Source: Candidatus Cloacimonadota bacterium (lineage in GTDB: Bacteria; Cloacimonadota; Cloacimonadia; Cloacimonadales; TCS61). From it: a DNA stretch of 7,954 nt. Position 1 is the first letter of the stretch. Each line of letters begins with the position of its first letter. A program made the position numbers and the translations under genes. Below are positions 1 through 5,914 of this stretch, piece by piece. The notes beneath the pieces are model-generated. The model saw nothing but the letters and a program-made list of their open reading frames with translations. It searched no databases and had not been told where the DNA came from. The stretch spans positions 1 through 7,954 of the forward strand of contig JAOZPK010000105.1 in the NCBI GenBank assembly GCA_029932755.1. Reading direction: 5' to 3'.

Positions 1-274
1 TGCTTGTGATGCAGGGATAGCATGTCAATCCATATTGCTTGGAGCCGTTGAATCAAGATTGCGAGGTTGCATATTTGCAAGTATTAAGAAAGAGAAGCTG
101 CAAAAACTGCTCAAAATTCCAAAAGAATATTCAATCAGTTATGTAATTGTTCTTGGTAAACCAAAAGAAAACATAAAACTCGAATATGTTGAAAATAATG
201 ATGTTAAATATTGGCGGGATGAAAATGGAACGCATCATGTTCCTAAACGAAAACTTGAAAATATAATTATATAA
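1..274 (+). CDS. Nitroreductase-family flavoprotein, C-terminal part (5' end outside window)
   Basis: The open frame runs in from the left edge (first full codon at base 2) and stops with TAA at 272-274, giving about 90 C-terminal residues. It begins ACDAGIACQSILLGAVE, matching the helix of FMN-dependent nitroreductases that usually reads DAGIAAQNILLxA. Next comes a GCIFAS stretch where homologues have GSCWIGA, then a KLLKIPKEYSI segment followed by VIVLGKP, the usual 'IPE... ALGYP' pattern. The end, YWRDENGTHHVPKRKLENI, is a tail typical of a nitroreductase subgroup. Family members are FMN-bound, NAD(P)H-dependent cytoplasmic oxidoreductases; the substrate cannot be told from this fragment. 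The TTG at base 35 is an internal Leu codon, not a start, because homology continues upstream of it. The next gene starts 9 bp downstream, so the two are probably co-transcribed. Confidence 0.85.
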   Translation, partial: ACDAGIACQSILLGAVESRLRGCIFASIKKEKLQKLLKIPKEYSISYVIVLGKPKENIKLEYVENNDVKYWRDENGTHHVPKRKLENIII

Positions 275-283
275 GAAGGGTTT

Positions 284-1807
284 ATGAAAAAAAATATGTT
301 ATTTATTTTTATATTTTTGTTTATATTAACAATTATTAATGCTCAAAATGTTAATGGAGATACATTAAGTGTAGAGGGTAAGAAAATACTTAAGGTTTGG
401 GGAACACATTATGAGCGAGGTTACGCAACCGGCTATCTTTTTGGAGATAAGATCAAAGATATTTCTGAGAGCTATTTTATATACGCTTTTTTTGGTGGAA
501 ATTCATATCTCTACGAAAGTACGAGAACATATTTTCTGGATAATTTTCAAATAGAGGAGAAGTACATTTTCGAAACTGAAGGGATGATTGATGGGATGAT
601 AGAAGCTGATATTAACCTCTTCAGTGATATTTTAGGTAGAGACATAGATGCTAATGATCTTTTACTATCTAATGCAATTGTTGATTTGGCTGCATTGGGA
701 GACTTAAACATGAACTATCAATTTGGTTGTTCAAGTTTATCCAGCTGGGGCGGAAGTACAATATTGGATCCTGAATTATCGGGGAATCTGGTAATTACTA
801 GAAACATGGACTGGACACCGCATACAGCTTTATTGGAAAACCATTTATTGGTTGTTCACTTCCCATCGGAAGCTGATGAGGTTAACTGGCTGTCATTCAC
901 GTTTCCGGGTTTGATTGGAGGTTTATCCAGTATTAACGAAAATGGACTATGTGCATTCATGAATATGGGAAATCATAATGAACATCCAAATACTTATACT
1001 TTCCACCCAATATTTTTATCAATCAGAAATGGAATTGAGATTTACGATTATGATGGTGACTATGAAATCGCTCCTGAAGATGTTCAGGCTGCGATAGAGG
1101 AGAATTATCAGTTAAGTGGTTCTATTGTTCACACCGCAAATCACGAGAGTGGATTGATTATTGAATGTAATAATCAAAACGGAATAGTTGTTAGAGATGA
1201 TAATGATAACACAATTATTCCAACGGAACATATAGTAGCTACAAATCATTTTAGAGAATTATATCCACCTGTCGGTTGTTATCGTTATAATAATATTGCA
1301 GATTCACTTTCTGTCAGTCCGGATATTGATGTTATACGGAGTTGGGATATTTTAGCTGGAGCGGCAGGAGTTTCACATAATATCCATACAATACAATATG
1401 TTCCATCACTTAATTTAATAAAATGGTCAACAGCTATGGTAGGCACTCCTGCTTATCAATTAGAACCCACGATCTTGGATACTGAAGAGCTTTTTACATA
1501 TAACACCAGTGCAAATACATACTATTTTCAGGATCATTCTTTTCTAACTGTATCTCCAAATCCTTTCTATAGTTCTACAAACTTATCTTTTTCTCTTACC
1601 AAAACAACAGATGTAAAACTATGTATTTATAATATTAAAGGGCACAAGATCAGAACATTGCTTAGTGACGTTTTGGTTCAAGGAAGCCATAGTGTCAGCT
1701 GGGATGGAACTGATGAAAATGGGAAGAAAATATCCAGTGGTATCTATTTTTATACACTTGAAACTATAAATGATATTTATACAAAAAAAGTAATATTATT
1801 AAAATAA
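284..1807 (+). CDS. Secreted C45/penicillin acylase-like Ntn-hydrolase with T9SS C-terminal sorting domain
   Basis: This 507-residue protein starts at an ATG preceded by AGAAGGG. Residues 1-20 form a signal peptide: Lys-Lys, a hydrophobic core rich in Ile, Leu and Phe, then NA-Q. Residues about 30-390 resemble the C45 acyl-transferase/penicillin acylase group of N-terminal nucleophile hydrolases. GTHYERGYATG (40-50) is the usual N-terminal motif. FGCSS puts the likely nucleophile at Cys149 after Gly148, the Gly-Cys arrangement where family members self-cleave. ITRNMDW (171-177) matches the conserved RNxDW, and ATNHF (319-323) carries a conserved Asn. Residues about 418-507 are a FlgD-like/T9SS type A sorting domain: SPNPF, a WDGTDENGKKISSGIYFY segment and a final KKVILLK. 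Export through the inner membrane by Sec and then by type IX secretion to the surface or medium is inferred. Known relatives hydrolyse or transfer acyl groups on amides such as penicillins, bile-salt conjugates and N-acyl amino acids; the substrate here is unknown. Confidence 0.85.
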   Translation: MKKNMLFIFIFLFILTIINAQNVNGDTLSVEGKKILKVWGTHYERGYATGYLFGDKIKDISESYFIYAFFGGNSYLYESTRTYFLDNFQIEEKYIFETEGMIDGMIEADINLFSDILGRDIDANDLLLSNAIVDLAALGDLNMNYQFGCSSLSSWGGSTILDPELSGNLVITRNMDWTPHTALLENHLLVVHFPSEADEVNWLSFTFPGLIGGLSSINENGLCAFMNMGNHNEHPNTYTFHPIFLSIRNGIEIYDYDGDYEIAPEDVQAAIEENYQLSGSIVHTANHESGLIIECNNQNGIVVRDDNDNTIIPTEHIVATNHFRELYPPVGCYRYNNIADSLSVSPDIDVIRSWDILAGAAGVSHNIHTIQYVPSLNLIKWSTAMVGTPAYQLEPTILDTEELFTYNTSANTYYFQDHSFLTVSPNPFYSSTNLSFSLTKTTDVKLCIYNIKGHKIRTLLSDVLVQGSHSVSWDGTDENGKKISSGIYFYTLETINDIYTKKVILLK

Positions 1808-1870
1808 AAAAAAGAAAACTGAGATCGTTTTTGGACAATAACCGAAAGCCGACTCTTAACAGGAGGACAA

Positions 1871-3115
1871 ATGTATTTTGATTTTTTATCGAAGGATGAC
1901 AAAAAAGCAATTGATGCTTTAAAGGAGTTTCACGGTGGTGCAAAGAAGATAAGTGAAACTATCACAGAAATGAGAAAATATGAAACCAGAAAGAGAATTC
2001 TAAAAGGAAAAGGTTTTGATGATATCATAGCTGATGCTGAGGAACTTGTAAAGAAATTCCCTAAAGTTCAAGATTATGAGAAGAAGCATAATATTAGCTA
2101 CAATGATTCTCTTGGTGTTGCTACTGCTCAGGTTTCCGGTTGGCAAGGTGCCAAGGTTACTCATCACGGAATGAAGAGAATTGCTGCAAGTGCCGAGAAT
2201 GGGGAAAATTGTTTTGTTGCTTCCGAATTTATTTCAGTAGTTGCCCTAACAGATAATTATATTTATAATGGTGATCTGATGGCTACTTTGATGATGAGTG
2301 AAAATTTAATGAAAGTTTCAAAATTTTGCAGTACAAACCTAATCGGAATACCACAACCCAAAGCAAGATTTAAGAAATTAGAAGAGGTTACAGGTAAAAA
2401 ATTTGAAGTAGCTGAAGTTGATGCAGAAAATGCAGTTATAATCTTGAAGAATCAAGGAACTTTCTTTGGAAATTTTGGTGGAATCGAATGTGCAAATGAT
2501 AATCATTTGGTTTATCTTGATGGTGTTATCAGAACTGCAATGGCAACCGGAGCAGATTTCTTTCTAAATCCAAGTTGGAGTACAATTATTACCGCTTGCT
2601 ATTTTGGCAGAGATATTCCTAATTTATATTTCAAAATATCTATGTTGCTTTCTACGCAGACGGTTATGCATTTACGAATGCTACTGAATATTATGAAATC
2701 TTATCTGCGTGATGACAATACATCTCCTCTTTATGAGATCAATATTGGTAACGGAGCTACAGCAGAGACTTTTATCCAATGTGCAAAAGAACTTGATGAA
2801 AGCGGTATTAAAGGTGTTAGCCTATCTGCACATATCTATATAAATCCAGATCTTGGTATAGAAGGATTTAATTGGACTGATAATGCATTTAAAGTTCTGG
2901 AAAGTGGAACTAATATGACATTTAAATATGAAAGTGATGGAACTGCCCGTGAATTGGATACCATGATGGCTTATTTCCTTTCGGAAGAAGAACGTGAAGA
3001 AAATGCTGAGAAGATCGGCGATGTGATCTATTATAAATCTTTACGAGCAACTAAAGATGGGAAAAGCTTTATGAAGAAAGGCATAAAAACAATTTTTGGT
3101 GGTAGCTCGTATTAA
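1871..3115 (+). CDS. Uncharacterised 414-residue cytoplasmic protein, family not recognised
   Basis: The ATG at 1871 follows a strong AGGAGG (1861-1866), and the frame is uninterrupted to TAA, so this is a real gene. I do not recognise the family. The first 75 residues are charged and probably helical (several Lys/Glu-rich heptad-like stretches). The rest looks like a mixed alpha/beta soluble domain without signal peptide or membrane segment. Segments that look conserved include SGWQGAKVTHHGMKR (89-103), GTFFGNFGGIECAND (196-210), DGVIRTAMATGADFFLNPSW (217-236) and NIGNGATAETF (291-301). Glycine- and asparagine-rich turns at strand ends would suit a TIM-barrel-like enzyme, but that is only an impression. 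Cys114, 153, 207, 243 and 304 are scattered and form no iron-sulfur motif; His98 and His99 are adjacent. A 63-bp gap separates it from the upstream gene, with no clear terminator. A structured spacer follows. It could be an enzyme in the same amino-acid route as the downstream aminotransferase; this is speculation. Confidence 0.9.
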   Translation: MYFDFLSKDDKKAIDALKEFHGGAKKISETITEMRKYETRKRILKGKGFDDIIADAEELVKKFPKVQDYEKKHNISYNDSLGVATAQVSGWQGAKVTHHGMKRIAASAENGENCFVASEFISVVALTDNYIYNGDLMATLMMSENLMKVSKFCSTNLIGIPQPKARFKKLEEVTGKKFEVAEVDAENAVIILKNQGTFFGNFGGIECANDNHLVYLDGVIRTAMATGADFFLNPSWSTIITACYFGRDIPNLYFKISMLLSTQTVMHLRMLLNIMKSYLRDDNTSPLYEINIGNGATAETFIQCAKELDESGIKGVSLSAHIYINPDLGIEGFNWTDNAFKVLESGTNMTFKYESDGTARELDTMMAYFLSEEEREENAEKIGDVIYYKSLRATKDGKSFMKKGIKTIFGGSSY

Positions 3116-3130
3116 GAAAGTTTAACATTA

Positions 3131-3178
3131 CGAAGAAATCCCCTCTCAGAAGGGTACGGCTTTAGTCGTGGGGTGTGT
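3131..3178 (+). repeat. REP-like double-hairpin element
   Basis: CCCCTCTCAGAAGGG (3140-3154) can fold on its CCCT/AGGG arms. It is followed directly by ACGGCTTTAGTCGT (3156-3169), a 5-bp stem with one G-T pair and a TTTA loop. Then comes GGGG (3170-3173), which can alternatively pair with the first CCCC to close the whole unit. This layout (C-rich arm, CGGC-loop-GTCG hairpin, GGGGTGTGT tail) resembles REP sequences mobilised by RAYT/IS200-like transposases. No transposase is in the window. It could also act as a weak terminator for the gene ending at 3115, since a short T run (3181-3184) lies a few bases after the fold. Confidence 0.55.
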
Positions 3179-3204
3179 AATTTTCGAAATGGTTGATCGT
3201 CAAT

Positions 3205-3242
3205 TTCACCATTGCGGAGGTTTTTACCATCCGCAAGGTGAA
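3205..3242 (+). repeat. Long imperfect hairpin in the spacer before the aminotransferase
   Basis: TTCACC-A-TTGCGGA (3205-3218) pairs with TCCGCAAGGTGAA (3230-3242). This gives 13 base pairs broken only by a bulged A at 3211. Above a second bulged A (3229), GGT (3219-3221) pairs with ACC (3226-3228) around a TTTT loop. No T run follows, so it is not a standard intrinsic terminator. It may be a second repeat unit, an RNA-processing site or a leader structure. Confidence 0.6.
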
Positions 3243-3248
3243 TTCAAT

Positions 3249-3287
3249 TCAACCCGACTCGGGCTTATAATACTCGAGTCGAGTTGA
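3249..3287 (+). promoter_or_regulatory. Inverted repeat enclosing a TATAAT, candidate promoter/operator for the aminotransferase gene
   Basis: TCAACCCGACTCG (3249-3261) is complementary to CGAGTCGAGTTGA (3275-3287) with a single C-A mismatch, leaving a 13-base loop. The loop contains TATAAT at 3266-3271, a perfect sigma-70-type -10 box. Transcription would begin near 3278, about 13 bases before the AAGGAG of the next gene. The matching -35 region is poor (TTCAAT at 3243-3248 with 17-bp spacing). The arms could be a dimeric repressor or activator site around the promoter, or an RNA hairpin if transcription comes from upstream. ACTCGAGT (3272-3279) is itself a palindrome. Confidence 0.35.
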
Positions 3288-3290
3288 CAA

Positions 3291-3296
3291 AAGGAG
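3291..3296 (+). promoter_or_regulatory. Ribosome binding site that fixes the aminotransferase start
   Basis: AAGGAG lies 5 bases before the ATG at 3302. An in-frame TTG at 3284 would open the frame six codons earlier, but it sits upstream of this site and inside the inverted repeat, so the ATG at 3302 is preferred. Confidence 0.8.
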
Positions 3297-3301
3297 CAAA
3301 A

Positions 3302-4522
3302 ATGATAACAGATTGGAAAGAAAAATATTCCAAAATAATGAGGGACTTCGAAGGATATTCTATAGGCAAGATATTTAAATATTTGAATGACCCTGAAATA
3401 ATTTCACTTGCCGGTGGTCTACCTTCACCTGATATGTTCCAAAAAACTCAGATGAGAGAAGTTTCAAAGAAATTACTGGAAAATAACTTAGAGAATATTT
3501 TCCAATATACTGCTGTGCCGGGTGAAGAAAGTTTGAAAACTGCTATCATAGAATTTCTGCGAAGAGATGATATTAATATTTCAATAGAGCAGGTTGTGAT
3601 AACTTCTTCAGGACAGCACGGTCTGGATCTTACAGGAAGATTATTTCTCAATTCCGGTGATATTATTATGATAGATCGTCCAACTTTTGCTGGAGCCATA
3701 GTTGCCTTCCAGATGCAGAATCCACAAATAGTTGGGATAGATATAGAAGATGACGGACCAAATGTAGATGAATACCGGAAAAAACTAAATAAAATGGATA
3801 AAAAGCCAAAATTCATCTACGTTGTTCCCGATTTCCAAAACCCAACAGGAATTACAACCAGTCTTGAGAAACGTGAAGCACTTCTTGATCTTAGTTATGA
3901 ATTTGATATTCCAATTATAGAGGATAGCCCATACCGTGATTTGCGTTATCGTGGTGAATCTATTCCTTCAATATTTTCTCTGGATCAAAAAAGAAAGGGA
4001 ACTAATGTGATTGGGCTTTATACATTTTCCAAGATATTCTGTCCGGGCATTCGTGTTGGCTTCAATATTGGTGCGAAAGAAGTTATTGAAAAAATGGGTA
4101 ATATTAAAGGTGGAAACATTTTAAATACTCCAAAATACAATCAGGATCTATGTACAGCATTTTTAACTGAAATGGATTATGATGAACATATGGAAAAATG
4201 CAAAGCATATTACAGTGAAAAACTTGATGTATTTTTACAATCTATGGAAGAGCATTTCCCAAGTGAATGGGGAGTGAAATGGACAAAACCGGAAGGAGGA
4301 TTATTCTTGTGGGTTTCGCTTCCAAAAACAATTGATACAATGAAATTATTCTATGAAGCAATTAAGTATAAAGTTGCTTTTGTGCCGGGAGAAGTTTTCT
4401 TTGGTGAAGATCCAAGTAAAAATGAAATGCGAATTAATTTTTCATTTGCTTCTAAAGAACAAATTGCGGAAGCAGTGATGAGATTGGCAAAATGTGTTAA
4501 AGCACAGATTCAGGAGAAGTAA
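3302..4522 (+). CDS. PLP-dependent aminotransferase, class I/II (LysN/MocR-like branch)
   Basis: This 406-residue fold-type I PLP enzyme has the full length usual for class I/II aminotransferases and no N-terminal GntR DNA-binding domain. ISLAGGLPSPDMF (34-46) and the YTAVPGEESLK stretch (69-79) are hallmarks of the group containing 2-aminoadipate aminotransferase LysN, aromatic/branched-chain transaminases and the enzyme half of MocR regulators. SSGQHGLDL (102-110) should bind the PLP phosphate. Asn180 in PDFQNPTG and Asp208 and Tyr211 in EDSPYRDL contact the cofactor. Lys244 in TFSKIFCPGIRVGF is the Schiff-base lysine, with Arg251 nearby. Arg377 in MRINFSFAS should hold the substrate carboxylate. 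The reaction is transfer of an amino group between an L-amino acid and a 2-oxo acid, probably 2-oxoglutarate/glutamate; the donor cannot be read from sequence. The next gene begins at the base after the stop codon, so the two are translationally coupled. Confidence 0.92.
   Translation: MITDWKEKYSKIMRDFEGYSIGKIFKYLNDPEIISLAGGLPSPDMFQKTQMREVSKKLLENNLENIFQYTAVPGEESLKTAIIEFLRRDDINISIEQVVITSSGQHGLDLTGRLFLNSGDIIMIDRPTFAGAIVAFQMQNPQIVGIDIEDDGPNVDEYRKKLNKMDKKPKFIYVVPDFQNPTGITTSLEKREALLDLSYEFDIPIIEDSPYRDLRYRGESIPSIFSLDQKRKGTNVIGLYTFSKIFCPGIRVGFNIGAKEVIEKMGNIKGGNILNTPKYNQDLCTAFLTEMDYDEHMEKCKAYYSEKLDVFLQSMEEHFPSEWGVKWTKPEGGLFLWVSLPKTIDTMKLFYEAIKYKVAFVPGEVFFGEDPSKNEMRINFSFASKEQIAEAVMRLAKCVKAQIQEK
4512..4516 (+). 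promoter_or_regulatory. Ribosome binding site of the SDR gene, inside the aminotransferase gene
   Basis: AGGAG lies in the last codons of the aminotransferase gene, 6 bases before the GTG at 4523. It supports the GTG as start and implies translational coupling. Confidence 0.75.
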
Positions 4523-5314
4523 GTGAATCTTGGAATTAAAGATAAAGTTGTATTAGTAACAGCTGCTAGTAAAGGTTTAGGAAAAGCTGTTGCAACTCAA
4601 TTAGTTCTGGAAGGCGCTAAAGTAGTTATTTGTTCCCGAAACTTGGAATCTTTACAAAAAGCGAAATCTGAAATTGCAAAAAAAACAAACATAGAAATCT
4701 CGATTTTTACTTGCGATGTCTCTGATGAGAAGCAAGTAAAACGAATGATAAATTTTATCATACAGGAATTTGGAACTATAGATATTCTCGTAACAAATGC
4801 CGGAGGTCCTCCTGCAGGTGGTTTTAGTGATTTTGATATTGGGGATTACCGGAAAGCTGTAGAGTTAAATCTGTTAAGTACTATCTCACTCTGCCAGAAA
4901 GTAGTTCCAATAATGCAAAAGCAAAAATGGGGCAGGATCGTAATGATGACATCAGTTTCGGTGAAACAACCTATTGATAATTTGATCTTATCTAACACAG
5001 CACGAGCAGGTGTTATTGGCTTTATGAAAAGTCTTTCCAATGAAGTAGCAAAAGACGGAATTACTGTAAATTCTATTTGTCCCGGATATACTAAAACGCA
5101 AAGAGTAGAAAATCTTGCAAAAGCTTTTGTAGAAAGCAGTAAGGGAACGATAGATGATTTCTATAAGAAATTGGAATCTGATATCCCAATGCAAAGAATT
5201 GGTTCTCCAGAAGAATTTGCTCAGGTAGTTGCTTTCTTGGTTTCAGAAGGAGCAGGATATATTACTGGAGTTTCGCTAAAAGTTGATGGTGGATTTGCCA
5301 AGGGTTTATTTTGA
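4523..5314 (+). CDS. SDR-family oxidoreductase, BKR-like, with atypical active site (S-N-x-x-R for YxxxK)
   Basis: This is a 263-residue single-domain Rossmann protein of classical SDR length. The GTG start is supported by the AGGAG before it and by the N-terminus NLGIKDKVVLVTAASKGLG, which aligns with the MDLGLKGKVALVTGAS of relatives. TAASKGLG (13-20) is the dinucleotide-binding loop, with Ala for the usual first Gly; CSRN (37-40) suggests NADP preference. NAGG (92-95), Asn116 and Ser144 match conserved SDR positions. The catalytic YxxxK is replaced by Ser157-Asn-Thr-Ala-Arg161. PGYT (187-190), IPMQRIGSPEEFA and the VDGGF end are typical. Such divergent proteins are usually annotated as 3-oxoacyl-ACP reductase-like, in a subgroup where the tetrad is not conserved, so FabG activity should not be assumed. 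Its direct coupling to the aminotransferase suggests that both act on one pathway, perhaps on an amino- or keto-acid intermediate (inference). Confidence 0.88.
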   Translation: MNLGIKDKVVLVTAASKGLGKAVATQLVLEGAKVVICSRNLESLQKAKSEIAKKTNIEISIFTCDVSDEKQVKRMINFIIQEFGTIDILVTNAGGPPAGGFSDFDIGDYRKAVELNLLSTISLCQKVVPIMQKQKWGRIVMMTSVSVKQPIDNLILSNTARAGVIGFMKSLSNEVAKDGITVNSICPGYTKTQRVENLAKAFVESSKGTIDDFYKKLESDIPMQRIGSPEEFAQVVAFLVSEGAGYITGVSLKVDGGFAKGLF

Positions 5315-5340
5315 TAGATGTGTATTTTTAAATATTGCAA

Positions 5341-5451
5341 CACTCCAGATTCTTCGAGGGAGAAGCAATTAGAGTTTCTCAGAAAGACGGAGTGTAAATT
5401 GTCACTCTGAGATTTTCTTACAGAGGTATTCGACGAAGAGTCTAATTTACA
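5341..5451 (+). repeat. Nested inverted repeats in the SDR-cupin spacer, probable dispersed repeat element
   Basis: Several complementary pairs overlap in this non-coding stretch. TGTAAATT (5393-5400) pairs with AATTTACA (5444-5451), continued by ACTCT/AGAGT. AGATTCTTCG (5347-5356) pairs with CGAAGAGTCT (5434-5443) with one G-T or mismatch position. CACTCC (5341-5346) pairs with GGAGTG (5389-5394). CGGAGTG can instead pair with CACTCTG, and CTCTG (5405-5409) with CAGAG (5421-5425). The CACTCTGAGAT...CGAAGAGTCT wording resembles, from memory, short GTCATTCTGAG...GAAGAATCT repeats scattered in many bacterial genomes. No reading frame or T-run terminator is present. Confidence 0.5.
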
Positions 5452-5469
5452 AAAAACTAAAAGAAGTAT

Positions 5470-5475
5470 GAGGTG
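5470..5475 (+). promoter_or_regulatory. Ribosome binding site that fixes the cupin start
   Basis: GAGGTG ends three bases before the ATG at 5479. An in-frame GTG at 5473 is part of this Shine-Dalgarno sequence and so is unlikely to be the initiation codon. Confidence 0.65.
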
Positions 5476-5478
5476 AAA

Positions 5479-5832
5479 ATGAAGGAATTACAAGATATTT
5501 ATCCCGAGATGATAAAGAATTTACCGGAAATTGAAATTGCTATAGAAGGTGTTCGAGGCTGGTTGCTACAGAATGATACAATGTCAGGTGTGTTCTTTGA
5601 ATTGGAACCGATCGGCAAAATTCCCGATCACTCTCATTGTGCGCAGTGGGGAATGGTGCTGGAAGGTAAGATGAGATTTACTATCGACGGTGAAACTAAA
5701 ATTTACACCAAAGGAGATCGCTATTACATTCCGGAAGGAATAATCCATTCTGCTGAATTTATTACCAGATGTTATGTGATCGATTTTTTTGCAGATCCAA
5801 ATAGATATAAGAAGAAAAAAAATAGCCACTAA
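5479..5832 (+). CDS. Small single-domain cupin protein
   Basis: This 117-residue protein is almost all one cupin_2 beta-barrel. Motif 1 is visible as DHSHCAQWGMVLEGKM (50-65), with metal-ligand candidates His51 and His53 and with Gln56 where many cupins have the Glu/Gln pair; the canonical Glu is not evident. Motif 2 is KGDRYYIPEGIIHS (78-91), giving His90 as third ligand. After it come an IDFFADPNRY segment and a Lys-rich tail. The HSHxAQWGxVLEG pattern is shared by a set of uncharacterised small cupins. A metal-bound enzyme (isomerase or dioxygenase type) or a small-molecule sensor is possible; nothing in the sequence decides which. There is no signal peptide. It lies between the repeat spacer and thrC on the same strand, with 82 bp before thrC, so it may or may not share their transcript. 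Confidence 0.85.
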   Translation: MKELQDIYPEMIKNLPEIEIAIEGVRGWLLQNDTMSGVFFELEPIGKIPDHSHCAQWGMVLEGKMRFTIDGETKIYTKGDRYYIPEGIIHSAEFITRCYVIDFFADPNRYKKKKNSH

Positions 5833-5914
5833 GATCACAATGAAGCACGAAGATAAAAAATATCTGATAAAGAGTTTTTTGTTAGTGAAGGTCAGTGGTT
5901 AAAAAGGATAAGAG

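Noticed and set aside
1831..1860. TTGGAC with TCTTAA 17 bp later as a promoter for the 414-residue protein
   Set aside because: The transcript would start at or inside the AGGAGG, leaving no usable ribosome binding site, and the -10 is poor.
3284..3289. TTGACA as a -35 box
   Set aside because: A matching -10 would fall inside the aminotransferase coding sequence after its ATG, and no TATAAT-like hexamer is there.
3448..3816. Minus-strand open frame opposite the aminotransferase gene
   Set aside because: It lies wholly inside a well-supported gene, shows no recognisable motifs and has no ribosome binding site worth noting.
4846..5194. Two minus-strand open frames opposite the SDR gene
   Set aside because: Short, overlapping each other and antisense to clear SDR motifs; shadows of the real gene.
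5584..5838. Minus-strand open frame opposite the cupin gene
   Set aside because: Antisense to conserved cupin motifs, with no family resemblance of its own.
5864..5885. CTGATAAA/TTTGTTAG hairpin as a terminator after the cupin gene
   Set aside because: AT-only stem with two G-T pairs and no GC-rich core; too weak to call.
5824..5900. CCACT (5826-5830) and AGTGG (5894-5898) as ends of a small mobile element around the cupin-thrC gap
   Set aside because: Only 5 bp match, and no target duplication or internal structure was found.
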